This document shows positions 1-7,322 of a stretch of 10,540 nucleotides of DNA, one piece after another. This stretch comes from Bifidobacterium breve (lineage in GTDB: Bacteria; Actinomycetota; Acidimicrobiia; Acidimicrobiales; Ilumatobacteraceae), in NCBI GenBank assembly GCA_945896935.1, contig CAMDER010000048.1, positions 1-10,540 on the forward strand. The letters are read 5' to 3'. Position 1 is the first letter of the stretch; each line of letters begins with the position of its first letter. The position numbers were made by a program, and so were the translations under genes. A model generated the notes under the pieces. It was not told where the DNA came from. It searched no databases and was given only the letters and a program-made list of their open reading frames with translations.

Positions 1-222
1 ACAAGTACATCTACGACGACGAGTACAACGCTTGCGCCAGTAGCGCCACTCGTCACCGCAGTTGTTGATCCAAATGCTCCAACAACGACACCGGCAATTT
101 CAACTACAACTTCAACGACAATTGATTTTTCAGGCGTTGACTTTGGGGCCCTGGCTCCGACGACAACTGGCGCCATTGTGACGATTGCGCCAGGCACTAC
201 TGCTGGTGGTCCGACAACAACG
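1..222 (+). other. Thr/Pro/Ser-rich low-complexity segment inside MreC
   Basis: The first 74 visible codons of mreC contain 25 threonines, with runs such as STTTSTT, APTTTPA and GGPTTT, largely encoded by aca and acg triplets. The segment is followed directly by recognisable MreC beta-domain sequence (AETGIFRGRG). It therefore appears to be an insert within, or a linker just before, the folded domain. It would lie outside the cytoplasmic membrane. Its left end is beyond the window, so the full length is unknown. Confidence 0.75.
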
Positions 223-534
223 ATCAACCTTGACGATCTCCCGGTTGCCGAGACCGGAATTTTCCGTGGTCGTGGAATCGATAATGCTCCCGTCGTTGAG
301 TTCATTGATCAAAATTCAAGATTTGGCGAGGTTCAAGTTGGGGCATTGGTAATTACTTCTGGTGGCTCACAAAGTTTGGCGCCGCGAGGAATTGTGGTTG
401 GACGAGTCATCAAAATTGTTGAGCGCACGGGCACTTCTGGTGCGGTGCTCGAAGTGCGCTTGACTGCCAAATTAACGGCATTGAACTTCGTGCGAGTTTT
501 GTTGTATCAGCCAGTCGCAACTGGAACTCCATGA
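1..534 (+). CDS. mreC: Rod shape-determining protein MreC, C-terminal part (partial)
   Basis: MreC is the bitopic scaffold of the elongasome; its extracytoplasmic beta domain contacts PBP2 and MreD. The window opens inside the gene, in frame 1, and 177 residues are visible. The last ~95 (from about residue 80) match the MreC beta domain: a GIFRG segment, then VEFIDQN, then GALVITSGG and a GIVVGRV strand, ending in VRVLLYQP. The transmembrane helix and coiled coil would lie upstream, outside the window. The first 74 visible residues are Thr/Pro/Ser-rich low complexity, which is not typical of MreC and is listed separately. The stop overlaps the mreD start by four bases (ATGA), so translation is probably coupled. 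Identification is firm from the beta-domain pattern plus mreD, mrdA and rodA following; mreB is presumably upstream but not seen. Confidence 0.88.
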   Translation, partial: TSTSTTTSTTLAPVAPLVTAVVDPNAPTTTPAISTTTSTTIDFSGVDFGALAPTTTGAIVTIAPGTTAGGPTTTINLDDLPVAETGIFRGRGIDNAPVVEFIDQNSRFGEVQVGALVITSGGSQSLAPRGIVVGRVIKIVERTGTSGAVLEVRLTAKLTALNFVRVLLYQPVATGTP

Positions 535-1067
535 TTGATTTTGTCAACAGACCTCTGGTGCGATTGCTCTTGGTGGGCCTGCCGGCCTTGGCACTGCAAA
601 CAACCTTTTTCGCCGAAGTAAAGATCTTTGGTGTTGTCCTGCAGATTATGTTGGCGCTTTCGATTGCTGCTGGTTTGGTCGGAGGCTCAGAAAATGGGGC
701 TTTGGCCGGCTTTGTTTTTGGTTTGATGTTTGATCTTGTTGTCACCAGTCCACTGGGGCTTTCAGCTTTGGTGTTCGGGGCGGCCGGATGGGGCGCGGGT
801 TATCTCCATTCACGCGCGATCGAAAATCCGAAATGGTTAAACGCTTTAGTGGTAGGTCTCATGAGCGGACTTGCAACTTTTGTAATACCAGTTGTCGCGA
901 ATTGGATCGGCGTTGAGGGTTGGCTGTCTTCTCGGTTGACCAAGGTGATCATTGTGGTTGCCCTCACCAACGCGCTGTTCAGTTTTATTGCGGTTCCGAT
1001 CGCGCGATGGTCGCTCGCAGTGCGGCGCAACCAACGGCTCGCACCTCCTGCCGAGGTCTTTTTGTAA
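531..1067 (+). CDS. mreD: Rod shape-determining membrane protein MreD
   Basis: MreD is a small integral membrane protein that works with MreC to localise or activate the PBP2-RodA peptidoglycan synthase. The 178-residue product is almost wholly hydrophobic with five to six likely membrane helices. It contains the family-typical stretch GFVFGLMFDLVVTSPLGLSALVFG (about residues 63-86), with the Gly-rich helix and the Asp after it. It ends in a short basic tail (RRNQR). The length is normal for the family. The ATG overlaps the mreC stop as ATGA, with a weak GGA five bases upstream, which favours translational coupling. MreD is poorly conserved, so the call rests on topology, the Gly/Asp motif and its position between mreC and mrdA. 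Confidence 0.88.
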   Translation: MIDFVNRPLVRLLLVGLPALALQTTFFAEVKIFGVVLQIMLALSIAAGLVGGSENGALAGFVFGLMFDLVVTSPLGLSALVFGAAGWGAGYLHSRAIENPKWLNALVVGLMSGLATFVIPVVANWIGVEGWLSSRLTKVIIVVALTNALFSFIAVPIARWSLAVRRNQRLAPPAEVFL

Positions 1068-1123
1068 TGGTCTCCTTGTCATGGTGATGCCACTCGTAAC
1101 GAACCGTATGTCAGGCTATTGCA

Positions 1124-3328
1124 ATGGCATCTGACAAACGTGCAAGTCGATTGGCTGCCATTGGAGTTGTCGCAATGCTGCTATTTGGCGCGATGGGTAT
1201 GCGCATGTGGTTCTTGCAGGTTGTTGACTCGCCGGCTCTAGAACAAAAGGTGCAATCGAATAAGACTCGCACGCAAAAATTGTTACCAGAGCGCGGTCGT
1301 ATCTTTGATCGTTTTGGTCGCATCATGGCTGACAACGAAAAGATGCTGACCGTGACGTTGGCATGGGAAGCCTTACGTGATCAGGCCGACCGGCTCGAAC
1401 TTTTTGGTCGACTTGCTACGATTCTGCAAACAACCGTGACCGATTTAGAAACGCGCTATGGCGGCCCCTTGGGTTCTGATGGCAAGCCCAAGGGCACGAA
1501 GTACAGTCCGTTGCTTCCCCTGCCGATTAAAGAAGATGTTGGCGAAGACACCGCGATGTATCTACTTGAACGTAGCGAGGATTTCCCGGGAATCGACGTC
1601 ACAACTGAGTGGAAGCGTGCCTATCCGTTCGCTCCTGTTGCGGCACACATCGTTGGCTACCTTGGCGCCATTACTAAAAATGACAGCGCTCAATATCTTG
1701 ATCAGGGCTACAACCTGAATGAACGAGTTGGTCAATTCGGAGTCGAAAAGGTCTACGAGCGTTATTTGCGTGGAACCCCCGGTTACGTGAAGTTCGAAGT
1801 TGACTCGCGTGGCGCAATTTTGCAGATACTCGAAAGAGTTGAACCGATTCCTGGTAATGACCTACAACTTTCCGTCGACCTCAATTATCAGCAATTTGCC
1901 GAGCAAGCTTTAGAAACGCAACTTCGCCTTCGTCGTTTTGTCGAGACTTGTCAAGCGCAAGATGCAAAACGTAAATCGGTCAAACCGCAGTTCCCTGATT
2001 GTCAAAACTTAAAGGCCCCCGCAGGTTCGGTAGTCATGATGAACTACTCAACTGGCGAAGTAATAGCCCTTGCGAGCTATCCCACCTTTGATAACCGTTG
2101 GTTTAACTCGGGAATTTCTGGTGACAAGTTCTCGGAGATTTTTCCCAAGACCGATGATCCAGACAAATCGCTTTTGGTGAACCGTGCGATTCAGGGTCAG
2201 TACAACTTGGGCTCAAGCTTCAAGCCGTTTGTGGCATTTGCGGCCCTCGATACCGGGCAGTTGCCAGGAGGCTCTGAATATCGATATCTGGATCAAGGTG
2301 AATACACATTGGTCAGTATCGACAGAGAGACTTGTCAGATGATTAAGTGCATTTATCGAAATGCATTGTGTGGCGGTGGCAACTACGCCTGTCGTTACGG
2401 CAAGGTCAATGTTGAAGATGCCTTGGCAGTTTCGTCTGACACTTTCTTTTACAAAATTGGTGAAGAAATTTTCTCCGAACGCGGTGGTCAACCAATTTTG
2501 CAAGAAGAAGTTCGCAAGTTTGGCTTCGGAAGTTTCACTGGTATTGATTTGCCATTTGAGTCGGCGGGTCGCGTGCCAGATAAGGAAAGCAAGAAGAAGC
2601 TCGTCGAAAGTGGCGTCTTGATGGAAGGCGAAAGCATTAAGTACCTCGTTGGTGACAATGTGCAGTTGTCGGTAGGACAGGGACTCTTGGCCGCGACGCC
2701 GCTGCAGTTAGCGCAAGCATACGGAACTCTTGCTAATGGTGGTGATGTCAACCGACCCTTGATCGCGCTGGCATTGTTAGAGCCAGGAACACCAAACTCC
2801 ACTCAAGTCGGCGTCGCTGATCTGACCCAGGCAACAGTGGCGCTCAATCTTGGTACTAAGGACACCATTCGGAGTTTGAATATTCCTCCCGAAGTTCTTG
2901 ACCCGATTATCCGCGGATTGACTCGCGTCATCACTGGCCCGGGTGTGTTCTACGATTCGTATCACAGCACAACTGGTGAAAGGCTTTTCGCCAGCTACCC
3001 ATATGAAGATTTGCCACTCGCTGGTAAAACCGGGACAGCGCAGGGTGCGGCGAGCTTGCCATGGAATGACTCCTCGGCATTTGGTGCATTTAGTCTCGAT
3101 CTGAATCAGCCGTATGTCGTGACGGCGTATCTCGAAAAAAGTGGTTACGGCTCAAAGGCCGCGGCGCCGGTTGTGAAGTGCATGTTTATGGCAGCAGTAG
3201 GTGCGGCAACAATGGCTGAAGTTCTTCCAGCAAATCCACTTGACATCACTGCGACAGTGGCTGCCCCTGAACGCTCATTGCCAAGTAACCGTTGTCTCGG
3301 CGGCGCCGCGTATGGCGGTCGCGACTGA
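1124..3328 (+). CDS. mrdA: Penicillin-binding protein 2, elongasome transpeptidase
   Basis: This is the class B PBP that cross-links peptidoglycan during cell elongation, in complex with RodA. Of 734 residues, about 10-34 form the single membrane anchor. The N-terminal pedestal domain begins with RGRIFDRFG (57-65). The transpeptidase domain carries all three active-site motifs: SSFK at 364-367 (S364 the acylated serine), SSD at 437-439 as usual in PBP2 rather than SxN, and KTGTAQ at 635-640. It is longer than E. coli PBP2 (633 residues). Eight cysteines all fall outside the membrane: C276 and C293 flank a basic insert, C404, C409, C416 and C423 lie between the first two motifs, and C686 and C724 are near the end. 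The ATG at 1124 is preferred because in-frame stops lie at 1085 and 1094; the Shine-Dalgarno is weak. The 56-bp gap after mreD shows no convincing promoter, so it is probably co-transcribed. Its stop overlaps the rodA start by one base. Confidence 0.95.
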   Translation: MASDKRASRLAAIGVVAMLLFGAMGMRMWFLQVVDSPALEQKVQSNKTRTQKLLPERGRIFDRFGRIMADNEKMLTVTLAWEALRDQADRLELFGRLATILQTTVTDLETRYGGPLGSDGKPKGTKYSPLLPLPIKEDVGEDTAMYLLERSEDFPGIDVTTEWKRAYPFAPVAAHIVGYLGAITKNDSAQYLDQGYNLNERVGQFGVEKVYERYLRGTPGYVKFEVDSRGAILQILERVEPIPGNDLQLSVDLNYQQFAEQALETQLRLRRFVETCQAQDAKRKSVKPQFPDCQNLKAPAGSVVMMNYSTGEVIALASYPTFDNRWFNSGISGDKFSEIFPKTDDPDKSLLVNRAIQGQYNLGSSFKPFVAFAALDTGQLPGGSEYRYLDQGEYTLVSIDRETCQMIKCIYRNALCGGGNYACRYGKVNVEDALAVSSDTFFYKIGEEIFSERGGQPILQEEVRKFGFGSFTGIDLPFESAGRVPDKESKKKLVESGVLMEGESIKYLVGDNVQLSVGQGLLAATPLQLAQAYGTLANGGDVNRPLIALALLEPGTPNSTQVGVADLTQATVALNLGTKDTIRSLNIPPEVLDPIIRGLTRVITGPGVFYDSYHSTTGERLFASYPYEDLPLAGKTGTAQGAASLPWNDSSAFGAFSLDLNQPYVVTAYLEKSGYGSKAAAPVVKCMFMAAVGAATMAEVLPANPLDITATVAAPERSLPSNRCLGGAAYGGRD

Positions 3329-4491
3329 TGGTATTTCCTATTCTGAATCCTCGACCACAAAGTCGCTTAGGAAATATCCGTTCAGGTCCTGGCGATCCAC
3401 GTCGCAATATTGATTGGACAATGCTTGCACCGGTAGTTCTGCTGGGAGTGATCGGGGCATTTGCGATTTATAGCGCGACCTTTTGGAAAGTTGATGGAGA
3501 TCCGTATTGGTTTGCTGTTCGCCAAGTGACGTTCTTGATTGTTTCTGCTGTTGCGCTTGTCGTTGTGATGGCATTTGATTATCAACTGCTTCGGGAGCGA
3601 GCATATTTCTTATATGGCTGTTCTGTTATCGGATTAGTGATGGTGCTTTCAGTCGGTGCGCTGAAAGGTGGTGCCCGTCTTTCCTTTGACTTCGGTCCCA
3701 TATCTTTCCAGCCTGCCGAATTTGCTAAGCCAGCAGTGTTGGTCGCATTAGCCGCGTACTTCAGTGAGTCCCGCGAAGAGGACATGAGCTACTCCAAGTT
3801 CATCGGTGGCTTGGTGTTGGTCGGAATTCCGACAGCATTGATCATCGTGCAGCCCGACCTAGGTTCGGCATTCGTATTGATTGTTGGCTCTTTGTGCATT
3901 CTTGTGATGGCTGGGGCACGTTTGCGCTATTTGGTCTTGATCAGCGTTCTGACGGTCGCAACGGTTGCGGCAGCCGTGGTGGCCGGAATCGTTGACCGAT
4001 ATCAACTCAAGAGAATTACCGCATTTGTCAATCAAAATTCGTCCGACAAAGACCTCGAGCGCTACGTGTTCCAGGTGCGATACGCCAAGCGTGCGGTTTC
4101 GACAGGCGGATGGTTCGGTAAGGGGTATCTCAAAGCACCGCTGACCAACGGAAAATTCATCCCCGTGCAGCAAAGCGACTTCATTTTTTCGGCGATCGCC
4201 GAACAGTTCGGCATGATCGGCGGGGGAGTCGTGCTTGGACTCTTCGGGCTACTGCTTTTCCGTATCTGGCGCGTCGGGCACCTCAGCAAAGACCTTTTTG
4301 GCGCGTACATCTGCGCCGGTATTTTTGGCGTCATTTTGTGGCATGTTTTTCAAAACATTGGGATGACTATGGGCATCATGCCCGTGACTGGTGTGCCCTT
4401 GCCTTTTGTGAGTTATGGCGGATCGTCACTGTTGTCCTTTGCGATCATGATCGGCCTGGTCGAAAGTATCCACATGCGCCGGATGCGTTAA
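3328..4491 (+). CDS. rodA: SEDS peptidoglycan glycosyltransferase RodA
   Basis: RodA polymerises lipid II into glycan strands and forms a synthase with PBP2, encoded just upstream. The 387-residue product has about ten membrane helices. SEDS landmarks are GGARLSF...FQPAEFAKP (after the third helix), QPDLGSA with D177, the long extracytoplasmic loop ending QQSDFIFSAIAEQFG with D284 at the position of the essential loop Asp, and the closing segment MPVTGVPLPFVSYGGSS. The loop wording and the adjacent mrdA favour RodA over FtsW. I chose the ATG at 3328 because it overlaps the mrdA stop (TGATG), a usual coupled arrangement. An in-frame TTG at 3292 would add 12 Arg-rich residues (399 total) and is less likely. 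The N-terminus before the first helix (about 27 residues) is Arg/Pro-rich and cytoplasmic. Confidence 0.95.
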   Translation: MVFPILNPRPQSRLGNIRSGPGDPRRNIDWTMLAPVVLLGVIGAFAIYSATFWKVDGDPYWFAVRQVTFLIVSAVALVVVMAFDYQLLRERAYFLYGCSVIGLVMVLSVGALKGGARLSFDFGPISFQPAEFAKPAVLVALAAYFSESREEDMSYSKFIGGLVLVGIPTALIIVQPDLGSAFVLIVGSLCILVMAGARLRYLVLISVLTVATVAAAVVAGIVDRYQLKRITAFVNQNSSDKDLERYVFQVRYAKRAVSTGGWFGKGYLKAPLTNGKFIPVQQSDFIFSAIAEQFGMIGGGVVLGLFGLLLFRIWRVGHLSKDLFGAYICAGIFGVILWHVFQNIGMTMGIMPVTGVPLPFVSYGGSSLLSFAIMIGLVESIHMRRMR

Positions 4492-4517
4492 CCCTGCTGA
4501 AACCGACAATATGAGAC

Positions 4518-4526
4518 TTATCCACA
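4518..4526 (+). promoter_or_regulatory. Perfect DnaA-box consensus 9-mer (TTATCCACA) in the rodA-radical SAM gap
   Basis: TTATCCACA fits the DnaA box consensus TTATNCACA exactly and lies in the 93-bp gap after rodA, about 60 bases upstream of the next ATG. It overlaps the left arm of a short dyad: CTTATC at 4517-4522 and GATAAG at 4540-4545, 17 bases apart. The right arm continues poorly as a DnaA box on the minus strand (three mismatches). The exact 9-mer is seen directly; binding by DnaA is inference. A single box does not make an origin. Confidence 0.4.
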
Positions 4527-4569
4527 GGCGTTCCGTACCGATAAGCGACCCGACTTGGCGGTCTGGCGG

Positions 4570-4575
4570 TACAAT
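4570..4575 (+). promoter_or_regulatory. Candidate -10 box (TACAAT) just upstream of the radical SAM gene
   Basis: TACAAT fits the TANNNT pattern of actinobacterial -10 elements and ends nine bases before the ATG at 4585. I see no good -35 at 15-18 bases and no Shine-Dalgarno within normal distance of the ATG. A transcript starting six or seven bases downstream of the box would have a leader of only a few bases. The 93-bp gap after a run of overlapping genes also argues for a new transcription start here. It is a tentative call. Confidence 0.4.
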
Positions 4576-4584
4576 TCGCAAGTC

Positions 4585-6540
4585 ATGACATCCCTGTGGT
4601 CGCGGTTAGAGCCGCTTCTTGCTCGGGTGCGCAAACCAGCCCGCTATATCGGGTGCGAAGATGGAGCGATAGTTCCTCAGCACGGCCACGGCAAAGTGGC
4701 TTGGCTCCTCGCTTATCCCGATGTGTACGAGGTCGGCCTGCCCAATCAAGGGCTGCAGATCCTGTACGAGATTCTGAATGAGCGCCCCGACGCGGTAGCC
4801 GAGCGTACGTACGCGCCCTGGGTTGACCTCGAGGCCCTGATGCGCGAGCGGGGGATTCCTCTGTTTTCGGTTGACTCGCATCGTGCCGCCGAAGATTTTG
4901 ACATTCTGGCTTTCAACTTGTCGTCCGAACTGGTTTTCACGAATTTGCTGAACATGGTCGATCTGGCTGGGGTCCCAGTCAGGTCCGAATTACGTGCGCC
5001 GTCCGACCCGTTGGTCATGATCGGGGGACATGCTGCGTTCAACCCCGAACCCATGGCTGACTTCATTGATGTCGCCGTTTTGGGTGAGGGCGAAGAGGTC
5101 ATTGGTGAAATCACCGAAGTCGTCCGTGAGTGGAAAGCGTCAGGGCGTACCGAAGGCTCGCGCCTCGCTGTTTTGCGAGCCCTTGCGCAAATTCCTGGCG
5201 TCTATGTGCCGTCGTTGTATGAGGTCGAGTACGACGGTGATCACATTCGCGAAATCAAACCGTTGTATGCCGGTGTTCCCGAGCGTGTCATGAAGCGCAC
5301 TGTGTCTGATCTCGGTGATTGGGATTATCCGCGCAATCCTCTTGCTCCATTAACTGAGGTAGTGCATGACCGTCTCGCTGTCGAAGTATTCCGCGGATGT
5401 ACGCGCGGTTGCCGTTTTTGCCAAGCAGGAATGATCACAAGGCCGGTCCGTGAGCGGCCGGCTGAGCAAGTTCGCTCAATGATTGTTGACGGGTTGCAAC
5501 GCACGGGTTACAACGAAGTGAGTCTGACATCGTTGTCCACTGCCGATTTCAGCGGTATCGAATCAGTCATTTCATCGATCGTTCCCGACCCGACGGCATG
5601 TGGTGCGCCAACGGTGAGTCTGCCATCGTTACGCGTTGATGCATTCACTGTTGGTCTCGCGGCCAAAGTTGCGGGTGGACGGCGCAGCGGATTGACCTTT
5701 GCCCCCGAGGCTGGCACGTGGCGTTTGCGCACAGTCATCAACAAACTCATTACCGAAGAAGATCTGTACGGTGCCGTTGAATCAGCATTTGCCTCGGGAT
5801 GGTCGCGTGCCAAGTTGTACTTTTTGACTGGTTTGCCCACCGAAACCGATATTGATACGCAAGGCATTATTGATTTGGCGGCCGGATGTGTTGCTGTTGG
5901 CAAACGTCATACTGGACGAGCCAATGTGACAGTGAGTATTGGTGGATTTGTCCCTAAATCACACACGCCTTTTCAGTGGTTTGGGCAGAACGGTGTTCCT
6001 GAATTGCGTCGAAAAATTGGTTTAGTCCGCGACGCTGCGACGAAAACCAAGGGTGTCAACGTGAAGTGGCACGACCCATCAGCGTCGTTGGCTGAGGGTT
6101 TGGCAAGTCGTGGTGACCGACGCATCGGTGCGGTGATCGAGCGCGTGTGGCGTGATGGCGGAGTTTTCCAAGAGTGGTCAGAGTATTTCAAGCTTGATCG
6201 TTGGCTTGATGCGATGGCTGCCGAAGGATTGTCTCCCGATTTCTATATCACGCGACATCGTGACGAAAAAGAAATCTTGCCATGGCATCACTTGTCGGCG
6301 GGGCTGCATCAAGATTTCTTGTGGCAAGACTGGCGCGCTTCATTAAACGAATTTGGACTTGAAGATTGTCGCTGGACTCCGTGCTACGACTGTGGTGTGT
6401 GTACTGGCGACGGACTCGAGCACATTGTCGCGTCGCCAATTCCGCCAGCAGGCGGTAGCCAGGGAACTGGTCAAGATTTGTCGCGCGGCGGAATCACTCC
6501 GGTCACGCTACGCAGCAAATCAAGTGTGGGTGCGTCATGA
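4585..6540 (+). CDS. B12-binding-domain radical SAM protein, TIGR03960-like, function unknown
   Basis: Probable [4Fe-4S]/S-adenosylmethionine enzyme; substrate unknown. The 651-residue product opens with WSRLEPLLARVRKPARYIG, the usual family start. A cobalamin-binding-like Rossmann region follows (about 30-190), with GLPNQGLQILYEILN, FDILAFNLSSE, MIGGHAAFNPEP and VAVLGEGEEV. The radical SAM core has CTRGCRFC (C272, C276, C279) followed by TRPVRERP, then SLPSLRVD and LTFAPEAGT. The C-terminus holds C595 and a CYDCGVC motif (C600, C603, C606), possibly a second metal site. ATG 4585 is chosen over an in-frame TTG at 4555, which would add ten residues and run through the candidate -10 box. It overlaps the next gene by ATGA. 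In other bacteria the two are adjacent or fused, as I recall, so they probably act together. No His-on B12 motif is visible, so cobalamin use is uncertain. Confidence 0.9.
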   Translation: MTSLWSRLEPLLARVRKPARYIGCEDGAIVPQHGHGKVAWLLAYPDVYEVGLPNQGLQILYEILNERPDAVAERTYAPWVDLEALMRERGIPLFSVDSHRAAEDFDILAFNLSSELVFTNLLNMVDLAGVPVRSELRAPSDPLVMIGGHAAFNPEPMADFIDVAVLGEGEEVIGEITEVVREWKASGRTEGSRLAVLRALAQIPGVYVPSLYEVEYDGDHIREIKPLYAGVPERVMKRTVSDLGDWDYPRNPLAPLTEVVHDRLAVEVFRGCTRGCRFCQAGMITRPVRERPAEQVRSMIVDGLQRTGYNEVSLTSLSTADFSGIESVISSIVPDPTACGAPTVSLPSLRVDAFTVGLAAKVAGGRRSGLTFAPEAGTWRLRTVINKLITEEDLYGAVESAFASGWSRAKLYFLTGLPTETDIDTQGIIDLAAGCVAVGKRHTGRANVTVSIGGFVPKSHTPFQWFGQNGVPELRRKIGLVRDAATKTKGVNVKWHDPSASLAEGLASRGDRRIGAVIERVWRDGGVFQEWSEYFKLDRWLDAMAAEGLSPDFYITRHRDEKEILPWHHLSAGLHQDFLWQDWRASLNEFGLEDCRWTPCYDCGVCTGDGLEHIVASPIPPAGGSQGTGQDLSRGGITPVTLRSKSSVGAS

Positions 6541-7307
6541 AGATTCGCGTGAGTTATTCGAAACTGGGCAAGATTCGCTTCACGGGTCACCGCGACGTTG
6601 CTCACATGTGGGAGCGCTCGTTGCGCAAGGCCGGAATCGCCGTGGCAATGTCAGTCGGCTTTACTCCGCGCCCGAAAACGGCTTTTGGTTTGGCACTTCC
6701 AACTGGTGCCGAATCATTGATTGAACTGATTGACATCACTCTTGATCCAGCATCAGGAGTCACCGCCGACCAACTTGATTCGATCGCTGATCGACTTACG
6801 ACGAGTTTGCCGGTGGGTATGAGCGTGACTGGCATTCGTGAATGTGCGGGCACTGAGGTTTCTTTGCAAGAAGGTGTTGTTGCGACAACGTGGATCATGT
6901 TGGTTGCAGAACCAGATGGTGGACCTGATATCGCGTCCGCCGTCGAGCGTGTGAACAGCAGTACTGAGGTGCTGTTAACTCGCGAGCGCAAGGGAGAAAA
7001 ACACTTGGACAATATTCGTCCAGGAATTTTAGAACTCCGTTCGGCTGACGCCGAATTGATGTCTTCGTTACCGGCTGACTGGATTGGTGAATCCGTCGGC
7101 CACGCAATTGTTGCAGTTCTCACCACCTCGGGTCGCGGGATTCGGCCCACCGAGTTAGTCGAAGTTTTGGTACCTGAAAGTGATCCACCTATCAATCCCT
7201 GGGATCACCTCAATCGGGTACTTCGTATCAACCAATGGATTGAGCGAGACGGTGAGCGCGTTGACGTGCTGACTGGCCGCCCTGCGCACACTTCGGTGAG
7301 CGCATGA
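6537..7307 (+). CDS. Radical SAM-associated protein, TIGR03936/DUF2344 family
   Basis: Partner protein of the upstream radical SAM enzyme; molecular role unknown. The 256-residue product begins MKIRVSYSKLGKIRFTGHRD, the family signature, and continues with a WERSLRKAGIAVAMSVGFTPRPK segment and GLALPTGAES. This N-terminal region (about 1-90) is the conserved part. The C-terminal half is more variable, with an RKGEKHLDNIRPGI segment that may be a basic contact surface. It has no membrane segment and no obvious catalytic cluster of its own. The start overlaps the radical SAM stop by four bases (ATGA), implying coupled and perhaps stoichiometric translation. The stop lies 15 bases before the RNase gene start, so the three genes are probably one transcript. 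Confidence 0.88.
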   Translation: MKIRVSYSKLGKIRFTGHRDVAHMWERSLRKAGIAVAMSVGFTPRPKTAFGLALPTGAESLIELIDITLDPASGVTADQLDSIADRLTTSLPVGMSVTGIRECAGTEVSLQEGVVATTWIMLVAEPDGGPDIASAVERVNSSTEVLLTRERKGEKHLDNIRPGILELRSADAELMSSLPADWIGESVGHAIVAVLTTSGRGIRPTELVEVLVPESDPPINPWDHLNRVLRINQWIERDGERVDVLTGRPAHTSVSA

Positions 7308-7314
7308 GAAAGGA
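7308..7314 (+). promoter_or_regulatory. Shine-Dalgarno (GAAAGGA) of the RNase E/G gene
   Basis: GAAAGGA lies directly after the DUF2344 stop, eight bases before the ATG at 7323. It fixes the start of the RNase reading frame ahead of its low-complexity N-terminus. Confidence 0.75.
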
Positions 7315-7322
7315 ACATCATC

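Noticed and set aside
1067..1087. ATG at 1067 overlapping the mreD stop, in the mrdA frame
   Set aside because: The frame hits TGA at 1085 and another stop at 1094, so it cannot be the mrdA start; the first usable in-frame ATG is 1124.
1076..1112. TTGTCA and TATGTC as a promoter for mrdA in the mreD-mrdA gap
   Set aside because: The spacing is about 25 bases and no -10 lies at 16-18 bases, so the pair is not a credible promoter.
4555..4575. TTGGCG with TACAAT as a -35/-10 pair
   Set aside because: The spacer is only nine bases, too short for a sigma70-type promoter. Only the -10 is kept, tentatively.
4873..4881. D97-S98-H99 in the radical SAM protein as a DxHxxG cobalamin (His-on) motif
   Set aside because: The Gly is missing (DSHRAA), and it sits before the FDILAF strand where family members have a variable turn. 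It does not support His-on cobalamin binding.
6602..7195. Long minus-strand open frame (197 codons) opposite the DUF2344 gene
   Set aside because: It lies entirely antisense to a firmly identified gene, has low-complexity Ser/Thr/Arg-rich composition, no recognisable motif and no Shine-Dalgarno. It is a shadow of the codon usage on the other strand.
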